DNA from: JACCTH01 sp050741915
GTDB taxonomy: Bacteria; Actinomycetota; Acidimicrobiia; Spongiisociales; ZC4RG35
DNA length: 64,000 nucleotides
Direction of reading: 5' to 3'
Assembly (NCBI GenBank): GCA_050741915.1
Contig: JBOGEX010000017.1
Location: forward strand, 1-64,000
How positions within the stretch are numbered: the stretch's first letter is position 1; every line of letters starts with the position of its first letter. A program made the position numbers and the translations under genes. The notes under the pieces were generated by a model that searched no databases, was not told where the DNA came from, and saw nothing but the letters and a program-made list of their open reading frames with translations. Positions 52,515 to 61,302 of the stretch are shown here, piece by piece.

Positions 52515-52539
52515 AGACCGGCATTTCCACTGCCGGTCT
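52515..52539. terminator. hairpin upstream of ligA
   Basis: AGACCGGCA (52515-52523) pairs with TGCCGGTCT (52531-52539) around a 7-base loop. It follows the end of the CMD-family gene on the minus strand and precedes ligA. There is no T-run on the minus strand, so termination is only likely; it could also shape the ligA leader. Confidence 0.5.
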
Positions 52540-52566
52540 GCGCGCGGAGAAGTTGTTTTGACGCGA

Positions 52567-53148
52567 TCACGCCTCGATCGGCCGGCCCACCGTTAGCCGG
52601 TCGGAGAGGACGGGCCCAAGCAGCTCCCGGTACTCGCGGTCGGGGACAGTCCCAGTGGCGTCGAGGGCCTTGGCGAAGAACGAACGAGCGGCGGCCGCCA
52701 GGACCACATCGAAGATCTCATCGTCGGAAAGCCCCAGCTTCCGCAGCTGCTCAATATCGGTGTCCGTGATCCGAGCAGCATCGGCCACTACCTTCCTCGC
52801 CAGCTCCATGACCGCTTGGTCGACTGCCTCCAACGCCTCGCCCTGAACGACCTGCTCGAGCTCTGGGTCCGAGAGGAACTTCTTCCGCAGGACCAGGCCA
52901 TGTGCTAGCGAGCAGTAGCTCGAGGAAAGGGCCTTGGCCGCAGCCAGCGTCGCCAGCTCGAAGCGACGGCGGTCCATATTGGCCATAATCGAGCCGATCA
53001 GTCCCACCCAGGCCTCATAGACCTGGGGGCGCAGCGCGAACAGGGACAGATAATTGGGAACATACCCACGCCGTCCTTTCTCCTCGGTAAAGAGTTCGGC
53101 CACGCGTCCGCTGGCTTCGCCTTCCTCCACTGGTTTGATAAAGGTCAC
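52567..53148 (-). CDS. CMD/AhpD-like peroxidase-related protein
   Basis: This 193-residue helical protein is of the carboxymuconolactone decarboxylase/AhpD superfamily. The active-site region is SSSYCSLAHG, with a single Cys in place of the CxxC of AhpD, as in the peroxidase-related branch. Thiol peroxidase-related redox chemistry is probable. The GTG at 53148 is fixed by AAGGAGG 5 bases upstream. It lies between mnmA and ligA on the same strand. Confidence 0.85.
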   Translation of the reverse strand: MTFIKPVEEGEASGRVAELFTEEKGRRGYVPNYLSLFALRPQVYEAWVGLIGSIMANMDRRRFELATLAAAKALSSSYCSLAHGLVLRKKFLSDPELEQVVQGEALEAVDQAVMELARKVVADAARITDTDIEQLRKLGLSDDEIFDVVLAAAARSFFAKALDATGTVPDREYRELLGPVLSDRLTVGRPIEA

Positions 53149-53161
53149 AGAGCCTCCTTGT

Positions 53162-54208
53162 CTACGACGTGCGGGCGATGACCCCGCTCCCCAGGACCCG
53201 ATCGCCACGGTAGATGGCGGCCGTCTGCCCGGGGGCGATGGCGAACTCGGGCTCGACAAACGACACCCGCCCTTCTTCCCAACGGGCGGGGACGGCGCCG
53301 CCATGCGCACGGTATTGCACTTCGACCATCGATTCCGAAGGCAGCGGCTCGTCGGTCCAAGTCACGTGCTCGAGCCACAATTCGTTCACTGCCAACTCCT
53401 CACGGTGTCCCAGAACCACCGTCGAAGTCTCGGGTCGGACCTCGATCACGTACCGCCGCTCCCCGAGCGCGACTCCCAATCCCCGGCGCTGTCCGACGGT
53501 GAAGCCGGCGACGCCCTCGTGTCTGCCTACCGGCAAGGCACCGTCGATGATCGGGCCGGGGGCGGCCACGCTCGGATCGTGTCTCTTGAGAAACTGGCGG
53601 TATCCACCCCGGCCGACGAAACAGATGTCTTGGCTCTCAGCCTTGCGGGCGGTGCGCAACTTCAACTCGGCGGCTAGGGCCCGGGTCTCGTCCTTACGCA
53701 ACTCACCCACCGGGAAACGAACTCGCCCCAATGTCTCCTGGGAAAGCATCGCCAGCACATAGGACTGGTCCTTGCGGTGATCCAATCCGCGATGAAGGGT
53801 GAAGCGATCCCCTTCACGCTTCACCCTGGCGTAATGACCGGTGACGAGGAGGTCGCATCCGAACGTCTTTGCTTGATGGAGAAGCTTTTGAAACTTGACC
53901 GTGCGATTGCATTCAACGCAAGGGTTAGGCGTGCGGCCCCGGCGGTAGTCGGCGACGAAGCTTTCCACCACCCCGTGCCGAAAATGCGAGCTGTAATCAA
54001 GGACGTAGTACGGAATGTCAAGTTGGGCGGCAACCCGGCGGGCATCTTCGGAGTCAGAAAGCGTGCAACAACCAGCGGTGGGCGCTTCCCCATTCGGGCC
54101 CTGCCAGAGCTTGAGAGTGGCACCAATGACGTCGTGGCCTTCGGACTTCATCAAAGCGGCTGCTACCGATGAATCGACTCCCCCCGACATCGCTACCAGC
54201 ACTCTCAT
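53162..54208 (-). CDS. mnmA: tRNA 2-thiouridylase
   Basis: This 348-residue enzyme adenylates and thiolates U34 of Lys, Glu and Gln tRNAs. The PP-loop is VAMSGGVDSSVAA; catalytic Cys are in NPCVECNRTVKF and ESQDICFVG; the GQRRGLG block is in the C-terminal part. Its ATG overlaps the stop of the cysteine desulfurase gene (ATGA), which supplies the sulfur. Confidence 0.96.
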   Translation of the reverse strand: MRVLVAMSGGVDSSVAAALMKSEGHDVIGATLKLWQGPNGEAPTAGCCTLSDSEDARRVAAQLDIPYYVLDYSSHFRHGVVESFVADYRRGRTPNPCVECNRTVKFQKLLHQAKTFGCDLLVTGHYARVKREGDRFTLHRGLDHRKDQSYVLAMLSQETLGRVRFPVGELRKDETRALAAELKLRTARKAESQDICFVGRGGYRQFLKRHDPSVAAPGPIIDGALPVGRHEGVAGFTVGQRRGLGVALGERRYVIEVRPETSTVVLGHREELAVNELWLEHVTWTDEPLPSESMVEVQYRAHGGAVPARWEEGRVSFVEPEFAIAPGQTAAIYRGDRVLGSGVIARTS

Positions 54209-55311
54209 TGGCTCGCCTCGATCGCAGTGAGAACAATCTCCGCCGCCTGCTCGCCTTGCTCGGGCGAGGTAGTCCAGCCGAAGCTGAACCGGAGCGAACG
54301 CCGGACCTGGTCCTCTGAGATTCCCATCGCCGTCAGCACATGAGACACTGAGGCAGCTCCCGATTGGCAAGCTGAGCCCGCCGACGCGGCCAGTCCGAGA
54401 CGATCAAGATGAACCAGCATCGCCTCATTGGGAACGTCGAAGGCGAGGTGGCAGTGGTGGGGTGTCGTCAGCAGGGCGGGAACGGTCCGCACCGCTCGAT
54501 CCCCCAGGGCAGCTTCGAAGCGCTCGCGGGCATCCTCGGTTGCGCGGCGAAAACGATCGCGGTCGGCGGCGGCGGCTTCCATGGCGGCAACCATCCCGAC
54601 AATCCCGGCGATGTTGTGGGTGCCGCTCCGCCGCCCCATCTCCTGGCCACCACCGGAAACGAGGGGCGACAGCCTCAGACCCTTCCGGACAAACAGGAGC
54701 CCCACTCCCTGCGGCCCCCCGAACTTGTGGCCTGCCAAAGAAAGCAGGTCGACGGAGCCAACATCGACCTCGATCGACGAGTAAGCCTGAATCGCATCGG
54801 TATGCAGAACCGTTCCCCGGTCACCGAGCAACGCGCGTATCTTCTCGATCGGCTGAATGGTTCCCGTCTCGTTATTGACCGTCATGATGGAAACCACCGC
54901 CGCCCCGCCCTCGTCAACCGCGGCGATCACCTTTTCGGGATCGACTCGACCGCGGCCGTCAACGCCGACCACCGTCACCGGGCAATCGAGGCGCTCGAGC
55001 CAGCGAGCGGTTTCGAGCACCGCTTCGTGCTCGCTCGCGACCGTGACGATCCGTCCCCGTGATTCCAAGGCGGTTCCCACCAAGGCGAGGTTGTCGGCTT
55101 CGGTCCCTCCCCCCGTAAAGACGATCTCCTCAGGCTGGGCCCCGATCAAAGTCGCCGCCTTTTCGCGGGCCTCTTCGAGCGCATTTTTGGCCCTCCGGCT
55201 GATGAAATGACTTCCCGAACTGTTGCCAAAAACGCCCGCCGTATAAGGCGCCATAGCCTCAATTGCCTCCGGCCGAGGAGGGGTGGTGGCGGCGTGATCC
55301 AGATAGAGCAA
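54205..55311 (-). CDS. cysteine desulfurase (IscS/NifS class V aminotransferase)
   Basis: This 368-residue pyridoxal-phosphate enzyme removes sulfur from cysteine. The N-terminal YLDHAATTPP, PLP lysine in LAGHKFGGPQG, and the mobile persulfide Cys in SAGSACQSGAASVSHVL are present. The short loop around the Cys suggests the NifS/IscS group I type. The TTG at 55311 is chosen because homology begins there; there is no clear ribosome-binding site. It probably hands sulfur to MnmA, with which it is coupled. Confidence 0.93.
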   Translation of the reverse strand: MLYLDHAATTPPRPEAIEAMAPYTAGVFGNSSGSHFISRRAKNALEEAREKAATLIGAQPEEIVFTGGGTEADNLALVGTALESRGRIVTVASEHEAVLETARWLERLDCPVTVVGVDGRGRVDPEKVIAAVDEGGAAVVSIMTVNNETGTIQPIEKIRALLGDRGTVLHTDAIQAYSSIEVDVGSVDLLSLAGHKFGGPQGVGLLFVRKGLRLSPLVSGGGQEMGRRSGTHNIAGIVGMVAAMEAAAADRDRFRRATEDARERFEAALGDRAVRTVPALLTTPHHCHLAFDVPNEAMLVHLDRLGLAASAGSACQSGAASVSHVLTAMGISEDQVRRSLRFSFGWTTSPEQGEQAAEIVLTAIEASQ

Positions 55312-55363
55312 GCGAGAATTGTCCCATGATTTGGCGAACTGGCACCAACCGGGAGGGGGAGAC

Positions 55364-55816
55364 GTGATTCCGATCGCAGTATCGGTCGATATCGCCGCCC
55401 CGCTGGCTCTGGTGTGGGAGGAGGTGAGCAACCTCAAGGGTCAAGAGCGCTGGATGGGAGACGTCGAATCGATCGCGTTCGAGGGCAATGTGACCTCCGG
55501 TCCGGGAACCGTGCTGATGGTGGCCACCAGGGTGGGGCCGTTTCGCCTCACAGATCGGATGACGGTGACGGTTTGGCAGCCGCCGCACCGCATCGTGGTC
55601 GAGCACATGGGTCTGGTATCAGGGGGCGGGGAGTTCCTGGTCACCGCCGTGGCCGGCGCCACCCGCTTCACCTGGAGCGAAGAGTTGCGCTTCCCGCTCT
55701 ATCTTGGCGGGCCCCTCGCCGCCGCCCTCAGCCGCCCCATCTTGGTCTGGACCTGGCGCCACAATCTGCGCCGACTCAAGACTTTGATTGAGGCTGTGGC
55801 GAACCCTGGGTTCTAG
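55364..55816 (+). CDS. SRPBCC-family protein
   Basis: This 150-residue START-like ligand-binding protein has the family opening VSVDIAAPLALVWEEVSNL and RWMGDVES, then paired strands (VLMVATRVGPFRLTDRMTV) and a C-terminal helix. The GTG at 55364 follows GGAGGGGGA. It is divergent from the cysteine desulfurase gene, 52 bases away. Confidence 0.82.
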   Translation: MIPIAVSVDIAAPLALVWEEVSNLKGQERWMGDVESIAFEGNVTSGPGTVLMVATRVGPFRLTDRMTVTVWQPPHRIVVEHMGLVSGGGEFLVTAVAGATRFTWSEELRFPLYLGGPLAAALSRPILVWTWRHNLRRLKTLIEAVANPGF

Positions 55817-55856
55817 AGGTTGTCCAACAACGTCTACAGCCCAGAGAACGACCGAA

Positions 55857-56624
55857 CTAGCGACCGCCGAACCTCGGCGCTCGCTTCTCGATAAACGCCG
55901 CCACCCCTTCGCGGGCGTCCTCGGTCCAAAAGCTTTCGTCGAATCCGGCTCGTTCCAGTTCCATCCCCTCCGCGAGAGGCCGGCCATGACCACCGGCCAA
56001 CGCCTGTTTGGCCGCGTTGAGCGCCCGGGTGGGACCAGTGGCGAGCTCGCGGGCTGTGGCTAGCGCTTGGGGAAGCACCTCCTCCGATGGGAATACCTGA
56101 TCGGCCAGACCGATGGCGAGCGCCTCTTCCGCTCCCACCTGGCGCCCGCTGTAGACGATGTCCTTCGCCTTCTGGAAGCCGACCAGGCGCTGGAGTCGTT
56201 GGGTGCCGCCCGCACCGGGGATGAGTCCGAGTTTGATCTCGGGTTGACCGACCTTGGCGTCCTCCGCCAGGTATCGAAAGTCGGCGCCCATCGCCAGCTC
56301 CAGCCCTCCGCCGAGGGCATAACCATGCACTGCGGCGATCGTCGGTTTTTCCAATCGATCGAGTGCCCAGATTGCCTCCACCAGTGTCGAGGCCACCTTC
56401 TGCTCTCCGCCCTGCTCGTAGACACTCTGGAAGCCTTTGATGTCGGCCCCGGCGGCGAAATGCGGTTGCCCGGTGACGACCACCGCTCTGACAGAATTAT
56501 CGGCGGCCTGAGTGAAGGCCTCGAGCAGATCGGCCGACAGCTCGGCGGAAAGGGCGTTGACTGGGGGCCGATTGAGCCGCACCATGGCGACCACACCGTC
56601 CACTGAGTATTCGACAAGGTCCAT
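55857..56624 (-). CDS. enoyl-CoA hydratase/isomerase
   Basis: This 255-residue crotonase-fold protein hydrates or isomerises enoyl-CoA. The oxyanion-hole segments are FAAGADIKGFQ and HGYALGGGLELAMGADFR; the catalytic Glu positions are in VGQPEIKLGLIPGAGGTQRL. Length fits. It stands just downstream, on the minus strand, of the group II intron 3' end. Confidence 0.94.
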   Translation of the reverse strand: MDLVEYSVDGVVAMVRLNRPPVNALSAELSADLLEAFTQAADNSVRAVVVTGQPHFAAGADIKGFQSVYEQGGEQKVASTLVEAIWALDRLEKPTIAAVHGYALGGGLELAMGADFRYLAEDAKVGQPEIKLGLIPGAGGTQRLQRLVGFQKAKDIVYSGRQVGAEEALAIGLADQVFPSEEVLPQALATARELATGPTRALNAAKQALAGGHGRPLAEGMELERAGFDESFWTEDAREGVAAFIEKRAPRFGGR

Positions 56625-56719
56625 TGGTAGTCAGGGGCGCAGTGCCCGCAAAGCGGGTCTGATTCCCCATTCTCCTTTCAGTTGAGTGGCGGGAGGGATC
56701 CTCCCCCTCCCGCTCTCGT

Positions 56720-56754
56720 AGAACCGTACGTGACAGTCGCCCGTCATACGGCTC
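56720..56754 (-). ncRNA. group II intron domain V
   Basis: On the minus strand GAGCCGTA pairs with TACGGTTC, and inside it TGACGG pairs with CTGTCA around a GCGA tetraloop. Size (about 34 bases), the opening GAGCCG and the GNRA loop are those of the catalytic domain V. Confidence 0.85.
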
Positions 56755-58086
56755 CCACATTCCGACCTGGGGTGAGCCGAGCAAGCTTCCAGTGGGCGAA
56801 AAGGTTGGGTTGTCGCTGGCGCAGTTGCGCCAGCCATTCCCAATCCCGCCAGGGCTTGGGCCGTAGCCGCCTGAACTTTTGCATGGCCCACCGAACGAGG
56901 TGTTCGTCGATGCGCCGCGCTAGGAAGGCCAACTCGGAGCGGTAGAAGCGCCCGTAATAGTTGATCCAGCCTCGCACTTGAGGATTGATATCCTCCGCGA
57001 GCCCAGACAGGTCCGTGCCGCTGCGACGGTTGAGATGCCATGCCCTGATCTGTAGGCCCTTCGCTCTCCTCGCCTTGGCACTCATCGCCGGGCTGAAGCT
57101 GACAAAGTAGCCATGCCGGCCACGGGCCGGGCGACCCCGAAAGGTGTAGCCGAGATAGTCGAAGCTGGTGTGCTCGGCGTCGTCTCGGCGGTTCGTGTCT
57201 TTGCAGTACACGATCTTCGTCTTGTCGGGATGCAACTCAAGCCCCAGGGGCCTGAGTCGGTCGGCGACAGCAGCCCAAAGACGTCGGGCCTGTTCCTCGT
57301 TGTCGCAGTGAGCGACGATGTCGTCTGCATAGCGTTCGAACAGACAGCCGGGAAACTCCCCGACTATCCATATGTCGAAGGCGTAATGCATGAACAGGTT
57401 GGCTAGCAAGGGCGAGATCGGAGACCCCTGGGGGGTTCCCTTCTCCCGTGCGGCAAGGGTTCCGTCCGGCATCTGCATGGGGCTTTGAGCCACCGTTCGA
57501 TGTAGAGCAGAACCCACCGCTTGTCGGTGTGGTGAGCCACCGCCTTCAGCAAGAGGTCATGGGGAACGCTGTCGAAGAAGGACCGGATATCAAGGTCGAT
57601 CACCCAGTCCTGCTCCCAACACCGCCGACGGGTCACGGCCAGAGCGTCATGGGCGGAACGCCCCGGACGATAGCCATAACTGTCGGGATGGAAGATCGGC
57701 TCCAGCTTCTCTTCCAGCAGCATCGCTGCTGCGGTTTGGGCCACCCGGTCGGCCGTATTTGGCACCCCGAGCGTCCTCACTCCCGCTCCATGATCCTTCG
57801 GGATCTCCACCGCCCGTACCGGCCCCGGCATATACGAGCCCGAGGACATCCGGTTCCACAACTTGTAGAGGTTGTTCCTCTCGTCGTCGCCGAACTCGGC
57901 GATGTTGACGGCGTCCACGCCCGGAGCACCCTTGTTGGCCCGGACCTTCTCCCCGGCCTCAAAAACGAGACGCTTGGATATCTCAAACGACTTCACCTTC
58001 GGTCTTGATCTCTCCGTCGGCTCCTCCCCCAACGGGGTTGGCCGCTGGTCGATCTGGTCTGTCCGGCCCCTTGGCTCGGGCCCCAT
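56744..58086 (-). pseudogene. ltrA: group II intron reverse transcriptase/maturase, frameshifted
   Basis: The protein would copy intron RNA and help splicing. The N-terminal part (KSFEISKRLVFEAGEKVRAN, then KLWNRMSSGSYMPGPVRAVE) is in one frame to YIERWLKAP. The rest (MQMPDGTLAAREKGTPQGSP, the YADD catalytic site in FERYADDIV, and the maturase domain GWINYYGRFYRSELAF) is in another. One base appears missing at a C-run (57479-57482): GCCCCATG where GCCCCCATG would restore frame. No endonuclease domain is seen. The ATG at 58086 is probable. Homopolymer error or recent inactivation cannot be told apart. Confidence 0.85.
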
Positions 58087-58817
58087 TACAGAGCCTTCAT
58101 CGCTACTACGAGCCGGTCCGCCCCTGTGCCTCGCATCGGTACTCTGCCGCTCGCAGTTTCTGCTGCTTGCGGTCCTCCCTCTCGCGACCAGGGGGCGAAC
58201 CACACCCATTTCGACTGGTCGTCAGTATCGAGGAGTTCTCCTGTTCCATGCCGGCGCCTGCAACGGACTCACGCCACCTTTACACCGGACACCGCCAGGA
58301 CAGCACACAGGCCGCCTCCTGGCCGAGGACACGCCATCATCGGCAGGTCCCTCTCCCGGGGCCACGGATCGTCCCCGGTTGTGATGCCATCATTCCGCAT
58401 TTCGGTGCGTCAGCAGTGGTTCACACATGTTCGTCTTCCTATCGCATACCTGACCCGCTGACAGCGGGCCTTTCCCGCAACGCTCACCACCCCGGCTCTT
58501 GACCGACGCAGCTTGCGGTGGTTTGGTCTCCCCGCCTGTTCGGCGAGACCGGAGGGCCAACCTCCATCACCGGCACAGCCCGGATCGTGATTGCATCATC
58601 TACATCGCCTTCACTCACCTTTCAGGACACACATCCGTGCGTGCGATTGTCGGGACAGAAGTTGAGCGCGCACACCGTAGGGTCCGGTGGCATCTCCGTC
58701 GCTTTCGCTTTGGGCCTCAATCCGGCTCCCATGGTCACGTTTCTCAAAGCCTCCCTACGATCCCGGACGGTCGGGTTTCCCGAGTCCGGTTCTGACCTCG
58801 GCTCTGCACGACATTTA

Positions 58818-59247
58818 TCAGAGGACAGGCCTGCCCACCGAGTCGAGATCGAGTCTCCCATTCGAAAGAGCCTCAAAGACTCCAGAGGCCCGCTCGAGCA
58901 GCAAGGCGAACTGGAAGACGATCTCAGCCGAGCGGTTGCTGAGATGGAGGGCGGCTCCGAGCTCGGTCCGCACCGCCCAGGCGGAGTCCTCAAGCGAAGA
59001 TTCGGGATCTTCCTTCCGTTCCTTGGGAGAAGAGGGAGGCGATCTCCCGGTAGAAGCAGGCCTGGTAGTGAGAAATCATCCTCTGGTAGGCGCCGATCAG
59101 CTGCACCCGTTCGTAGCGGGAGAGGGATGGAGAGTCAATCGCCGCCAGCACATTCCCCAACCCCGAACCGGGCGCCGTCTCCGCCAAGTCGGGAGGAAGT
59201 AAGGAGTCGGTCCCCGGCGGATCGAAAAGCGAATCGTACTCGTACAT
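58818..59247 (-). pseudogene. DUF222/HNH endonuclease N-terminal fragment
   Basis: The N-terminal half of a DUF222 protein: LAAIDSPSLSRYERVQLIGA then AYQRMISHYQACFYREIASL in one frame from ATG 59247; EDSAWAVRTELGAALHLSNR then FQFALLLERASGVFEALSNG in a second frame. The switch lies near 59010-59025. It ends at a TGA (58818) next to the intron 5' end, and no C-terminal HNH part is found beyond the intron. Such DUF222-HNH genes are frequent mobile genes in actinobacteria. Confidence 0.7.
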
Positions 59248-59355
59248 CTGTATGGGGTATCCGGTTAAGTCCAGTCACCACTGTCAGCGTCTTTTGCGAC
59301 TAGCTGGTGCAGCGGATGAGGATCGGTGTTGACCGCTTGTTGGAGCAGTCGATAG

Positions 59356-59865
59356 AAGAGCAGCCCCCGACGGCGGCTGGTAGCCGAGGTCTCAGGGAAC
59401 CTCTATTTCGGGCCCACTAAGAGCTACCGCCAGCGGATGGTGGTGATGCCAGGTGCGATCCGCGATCTGCTGGCTCATCACCTTGAGGGGATCGGACAAG
59501 AACCCGAAGCGCTCGTGTTCGTCTCACCGACGGGCAGACCTCTCAGGTACTCCAATTTCCGAAACCGGGTGTGGAGGCCAGCAACGGAGGTGGCAGGCTT
59601 TCCTGACCTCGACGTTCATAAACTCCGCCACACGGCGGCATCGCTCATGATCAGTCGGGGTGGAGATCCGAAGCTCATCCAGACTCAACTCGGCCACTCT
59701 TCCATCTCGGTCACGTACGACATTTACGGCCACCTCTTGCCCGATCGCCTTGACGAGCTTGCCTCAGGACTCGATGACTTGTTCCGCTCGGCGCGGGCTT
59801 CTCGTGAATCCACCGCCGATCCTGGGTCGTTAGCAACGGTCACAGCGCTCAAGCCTCAGGTGTAA
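59356..59865 (+). pseudogene. tyrosine recombinase/integrase C-terminal fragment
   Basis: The catalytic end of a phage-type integrase is preserved: HKLRHTAASLMISRGGDPKL followed by IQTQLGHSSISVTYDIYGHL has the H-x-x-R, the second His and the nucleophile Tyr. The first catalytic Arg and the N-terminal DNA-binding domains are missing; an in-frame TAG stands at 59353. It marks an old integrated element. Confidence 0.85.
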
Positions 59866-59980
59866 GCCGGTCGGTCAGTCTCGTCGGGAGAGGACTTGTT
59901 TCACAGCTGGGGGAACATATTCGATCGCCAACTAGAGCGCACAAAAGAAACAAATGTTCCATTTATGAGCGATAGCCTTC

Positions 59981-59986
59981 TAGAAT
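59981..59986 (+). promoter_or_regulatory. -10 box of the MNT/HEPN operon
   Basis: TAGAAT lies 6 bases before the ATG at 59993, the spacing of a leaderless transcript. The upstream 40 bases are AT-rich compared with the surroundings, and GGAACA/TGTTCC form an inverted pair about 40 bases apart that might bind a repressor. No good -35 box is visible. Confidence 0.5.
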
Positions 59987-59992
59987 GTGGCC

Positions 59993-60616
59993 ATGGATTT
60001 TGTCCGGCCCATCGAGGCCCTCATCCCGGGTGTGCAGGGTCGAATTCTCGCGGTGCTGGCCGAGACCACTGCAGATCTCAACCTTCGCACCATTGCTCGC
60101 CTCTCCGGCACCAGCGTGGCTCACGCGTCCCGGGTGCTGCCCGATCTGGTCTCGCTCGGAATTGTCGAACGCCGCGAGGCGCCTCCTTCGGCGCTGTTCC
60201 GCCTTGTTCGTGATCATGTGATTATCGATGCACTGGTGTTCGTCTCCAGGGCGCGAGACCGGATGAGGGGGAGAATGAAGACAATCGCGGCCGAGCTCCC
60301 CGTGGCGCCTCTGAGCGTGATCGTCTTCGGTTCCTTCGCACGTGGCGAAGCCGACGAGAAGAGCGACATCGACACCGTCCTCGTCCGACCGGAGGGCATC
60401 GACGAATCCGACGACGACTGGTCTGGATCGGTTGAGCAGTGGAGGGACACCGTGGCCCGAGTGAGTGGGAACAGGGTCGAGGTGCTCGAGGTAGCAGCGG
60501 CGGACATCGCCAGCCGGCTCCGTAGTAGACGGCACGTGTGGAAGGACATAAGAGCAGACGGGCTCGTCGTCTACGGACTAAGCCTCGAAGACCTCGCAGG
60601 ATCGGGCGATGGCTAA
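59993..60616 (+). CDS. HTH-nucleotidyltransferase (MNT-type antitoxin)
   Basis: This 207-residue protein has an N-terminal winged-helix HTH (about residues 15-70, TIARLSGTSVAHASRVLPDL) and a minimal nucleotidyltransferase domain from about 95 with the site FGSFARGEADEKSDIDTVLV. MNT proteins of this kind pair with HEPN nucleases and inactivate them by AMP transfer (type VII systems). ATG 59993 is chosen for the leaderless promoter; GTG 59987 is two codons upstream. It overlaps the HEPN gene by 8 bases. Confidence 0.9.
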   Translation: MDFVRPIEALIPGVQGRILAVLAETTADLNLRTIARLSGTSVAHASRVLPDLVSLGIVERREAPPSALFRLVRDHVIIDALVFVSRARDRMRGRMKTIAAELPVAPLSVIVFGSFARGEADEKSDIDTVLVRPEGIDESDDDWSGSVEQWRDTVARVSGNRVEVLEVAAADIASRLRSRRHVWKDIRADGLVVYGLSLEDLAGSGDG

Positions 60617-61016
60617 AGAGGAAAGGACCAGACCGGTGAGCGCAGTCCAGGTGCGCCAATACCTGGCCAAGGCCGAGGAGTACGCCGTGGCCGCGACTAA
60701 CGAACTCGAAGCGGAACGAGGCATCGCCGCGACCAGCCTGGCCATTCACGCCGGGATCAACGCCGCTGACGCCGTGTGCGGGGCCCGGCTGGGGAGACGT
60801 GCCGCAGGCCAACAACACGACAAGGTCCTCAATCTGCTCCGACAAGCCGGCGAGGACGGCGGCGAACTCGAAACGCACTTGCGGCGGCTCCTACCGATGA
60901 AGACGAAGGCCGAATACGAGTCCGACGACATCCCACGTGCGACCGCCTCCAAGGCAGTCGAGCGCGCTCAGAAGTGCGTCGCCATCGCCCGACGGGTCGT
61001 CGCCTCCCGCCCTTGA
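60609..61016 (+). CDS. HEPN-domain protein (putative RNase toxin)
   Basis: This 135-residue all-helical protein fits the HEPN fold, with helices AVQVRQYLAKAEEYAVAATN, TSLAIHAGINAADAVCGAR and the candidate catalytic R-x5-H in GRRAAGQQHDK. HEPN toxins cut RNA. The gene is translationally coupled to the MNT gene upstream. Confidence 0.82.
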   Translation: MAKEERTRPVSAVQVRQYLAKAEEYAVAATNELEAERGIAATSLAIHAGINAADAVCGARLGRRAAGQQHDKVLNLLRQAGEDGGELETHLRRLLPMKTKAEYESDDIPRATASKAVERAQKCVAIARRVVASRP

Positions 61017-61083
61017 ACGACAACTCGCTCAACCCGGTGCGGACTCCTGCGGACTCCATGCGGACTCCTGGCGCGAAAGGCCA

Positions 61084-61152
61084 GGTCAGGGCACCCAAAC
61101 CTGCGGTCTGAAAAACCGGAGGTCGACGGATCGATGCCGTCCCTGACCACCA
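61084..61152 (+). tRNA. tRNA-Phe-like sequence lacking a D-arm (possible att remnant)
   Basis: GGTCAGG (61084-61090) pairs with CCTGACC (61142-61148), followed by A and an encoded CCA to 61152. The anticodon arm is CGGT-CTGAAAA-ACCG, whose loop puts GAA (Phe) at 34-36. A 5-base variable loop AGGTC and T-arm GACGG-ATCGATG-CCGTC follow, with A in place of T at position 54. Only 12 bases lie between acceptor and anticodon arms, so no D-arm can form. It is probably not a working tRNA, more likely a tRNA-derived attachment end left by an integrated element. Confidence 0.45.
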
Positions 61153-61302
61153 CGAGACTCGTGATTAGCTGTGCCGGGGCCCTTCCCACCAGAGTCGACT
61201 CGGTAACCCTCTCAGCAACCTGAAGCATTGCTGCAGTCTCCACACCTGATCGGAACCCAAAGTCGTTTTGACTGCACTTGCCCGCTTCCCCGAGGAGTTA
61301 CC

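Larger units (their letters stand above)
56681..58809 (-). mobile_element. group II intron with reverse transcriptase ORF
   Basis: A minus-strand retroelement of about 2.1 kb. The 3' part is firm: domain V at 56720-56754 and a domain VI-like GCGGGAGG/CCTCCCGC hairpin after it, ending near CACTCAAC (56681). The reverse transcriptase ORF stops inside domain V, as usual. The 5' end is less sure: a GTGCAG at 58809 or GTGTGCG near 58675. The 58210-58809 stretch has the RNA domain character expected of domain I and no real gene. Confidence 0.8.

Noticed and set aside
57479..57482. Programmed frameshifting in the reverse transcriptase
   Set aside because: The shift needs only one missing C in a homopolymer, and I see no stimulatory structure; decay or base-calling error is simpler.
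58818..58820. TGA in the DUF222 fragment as another Sec codon
   Set aside because: The family has no Cys or redox site here, and the gene is already frameshifted and cut by the intron.
58518..59303. A 261-codon plus-strand frame
   Set aside because: It covers the 5' RNA domain of the group II intron and the antisense of the DUF222 fragment; its sequence does not look like a real protein.
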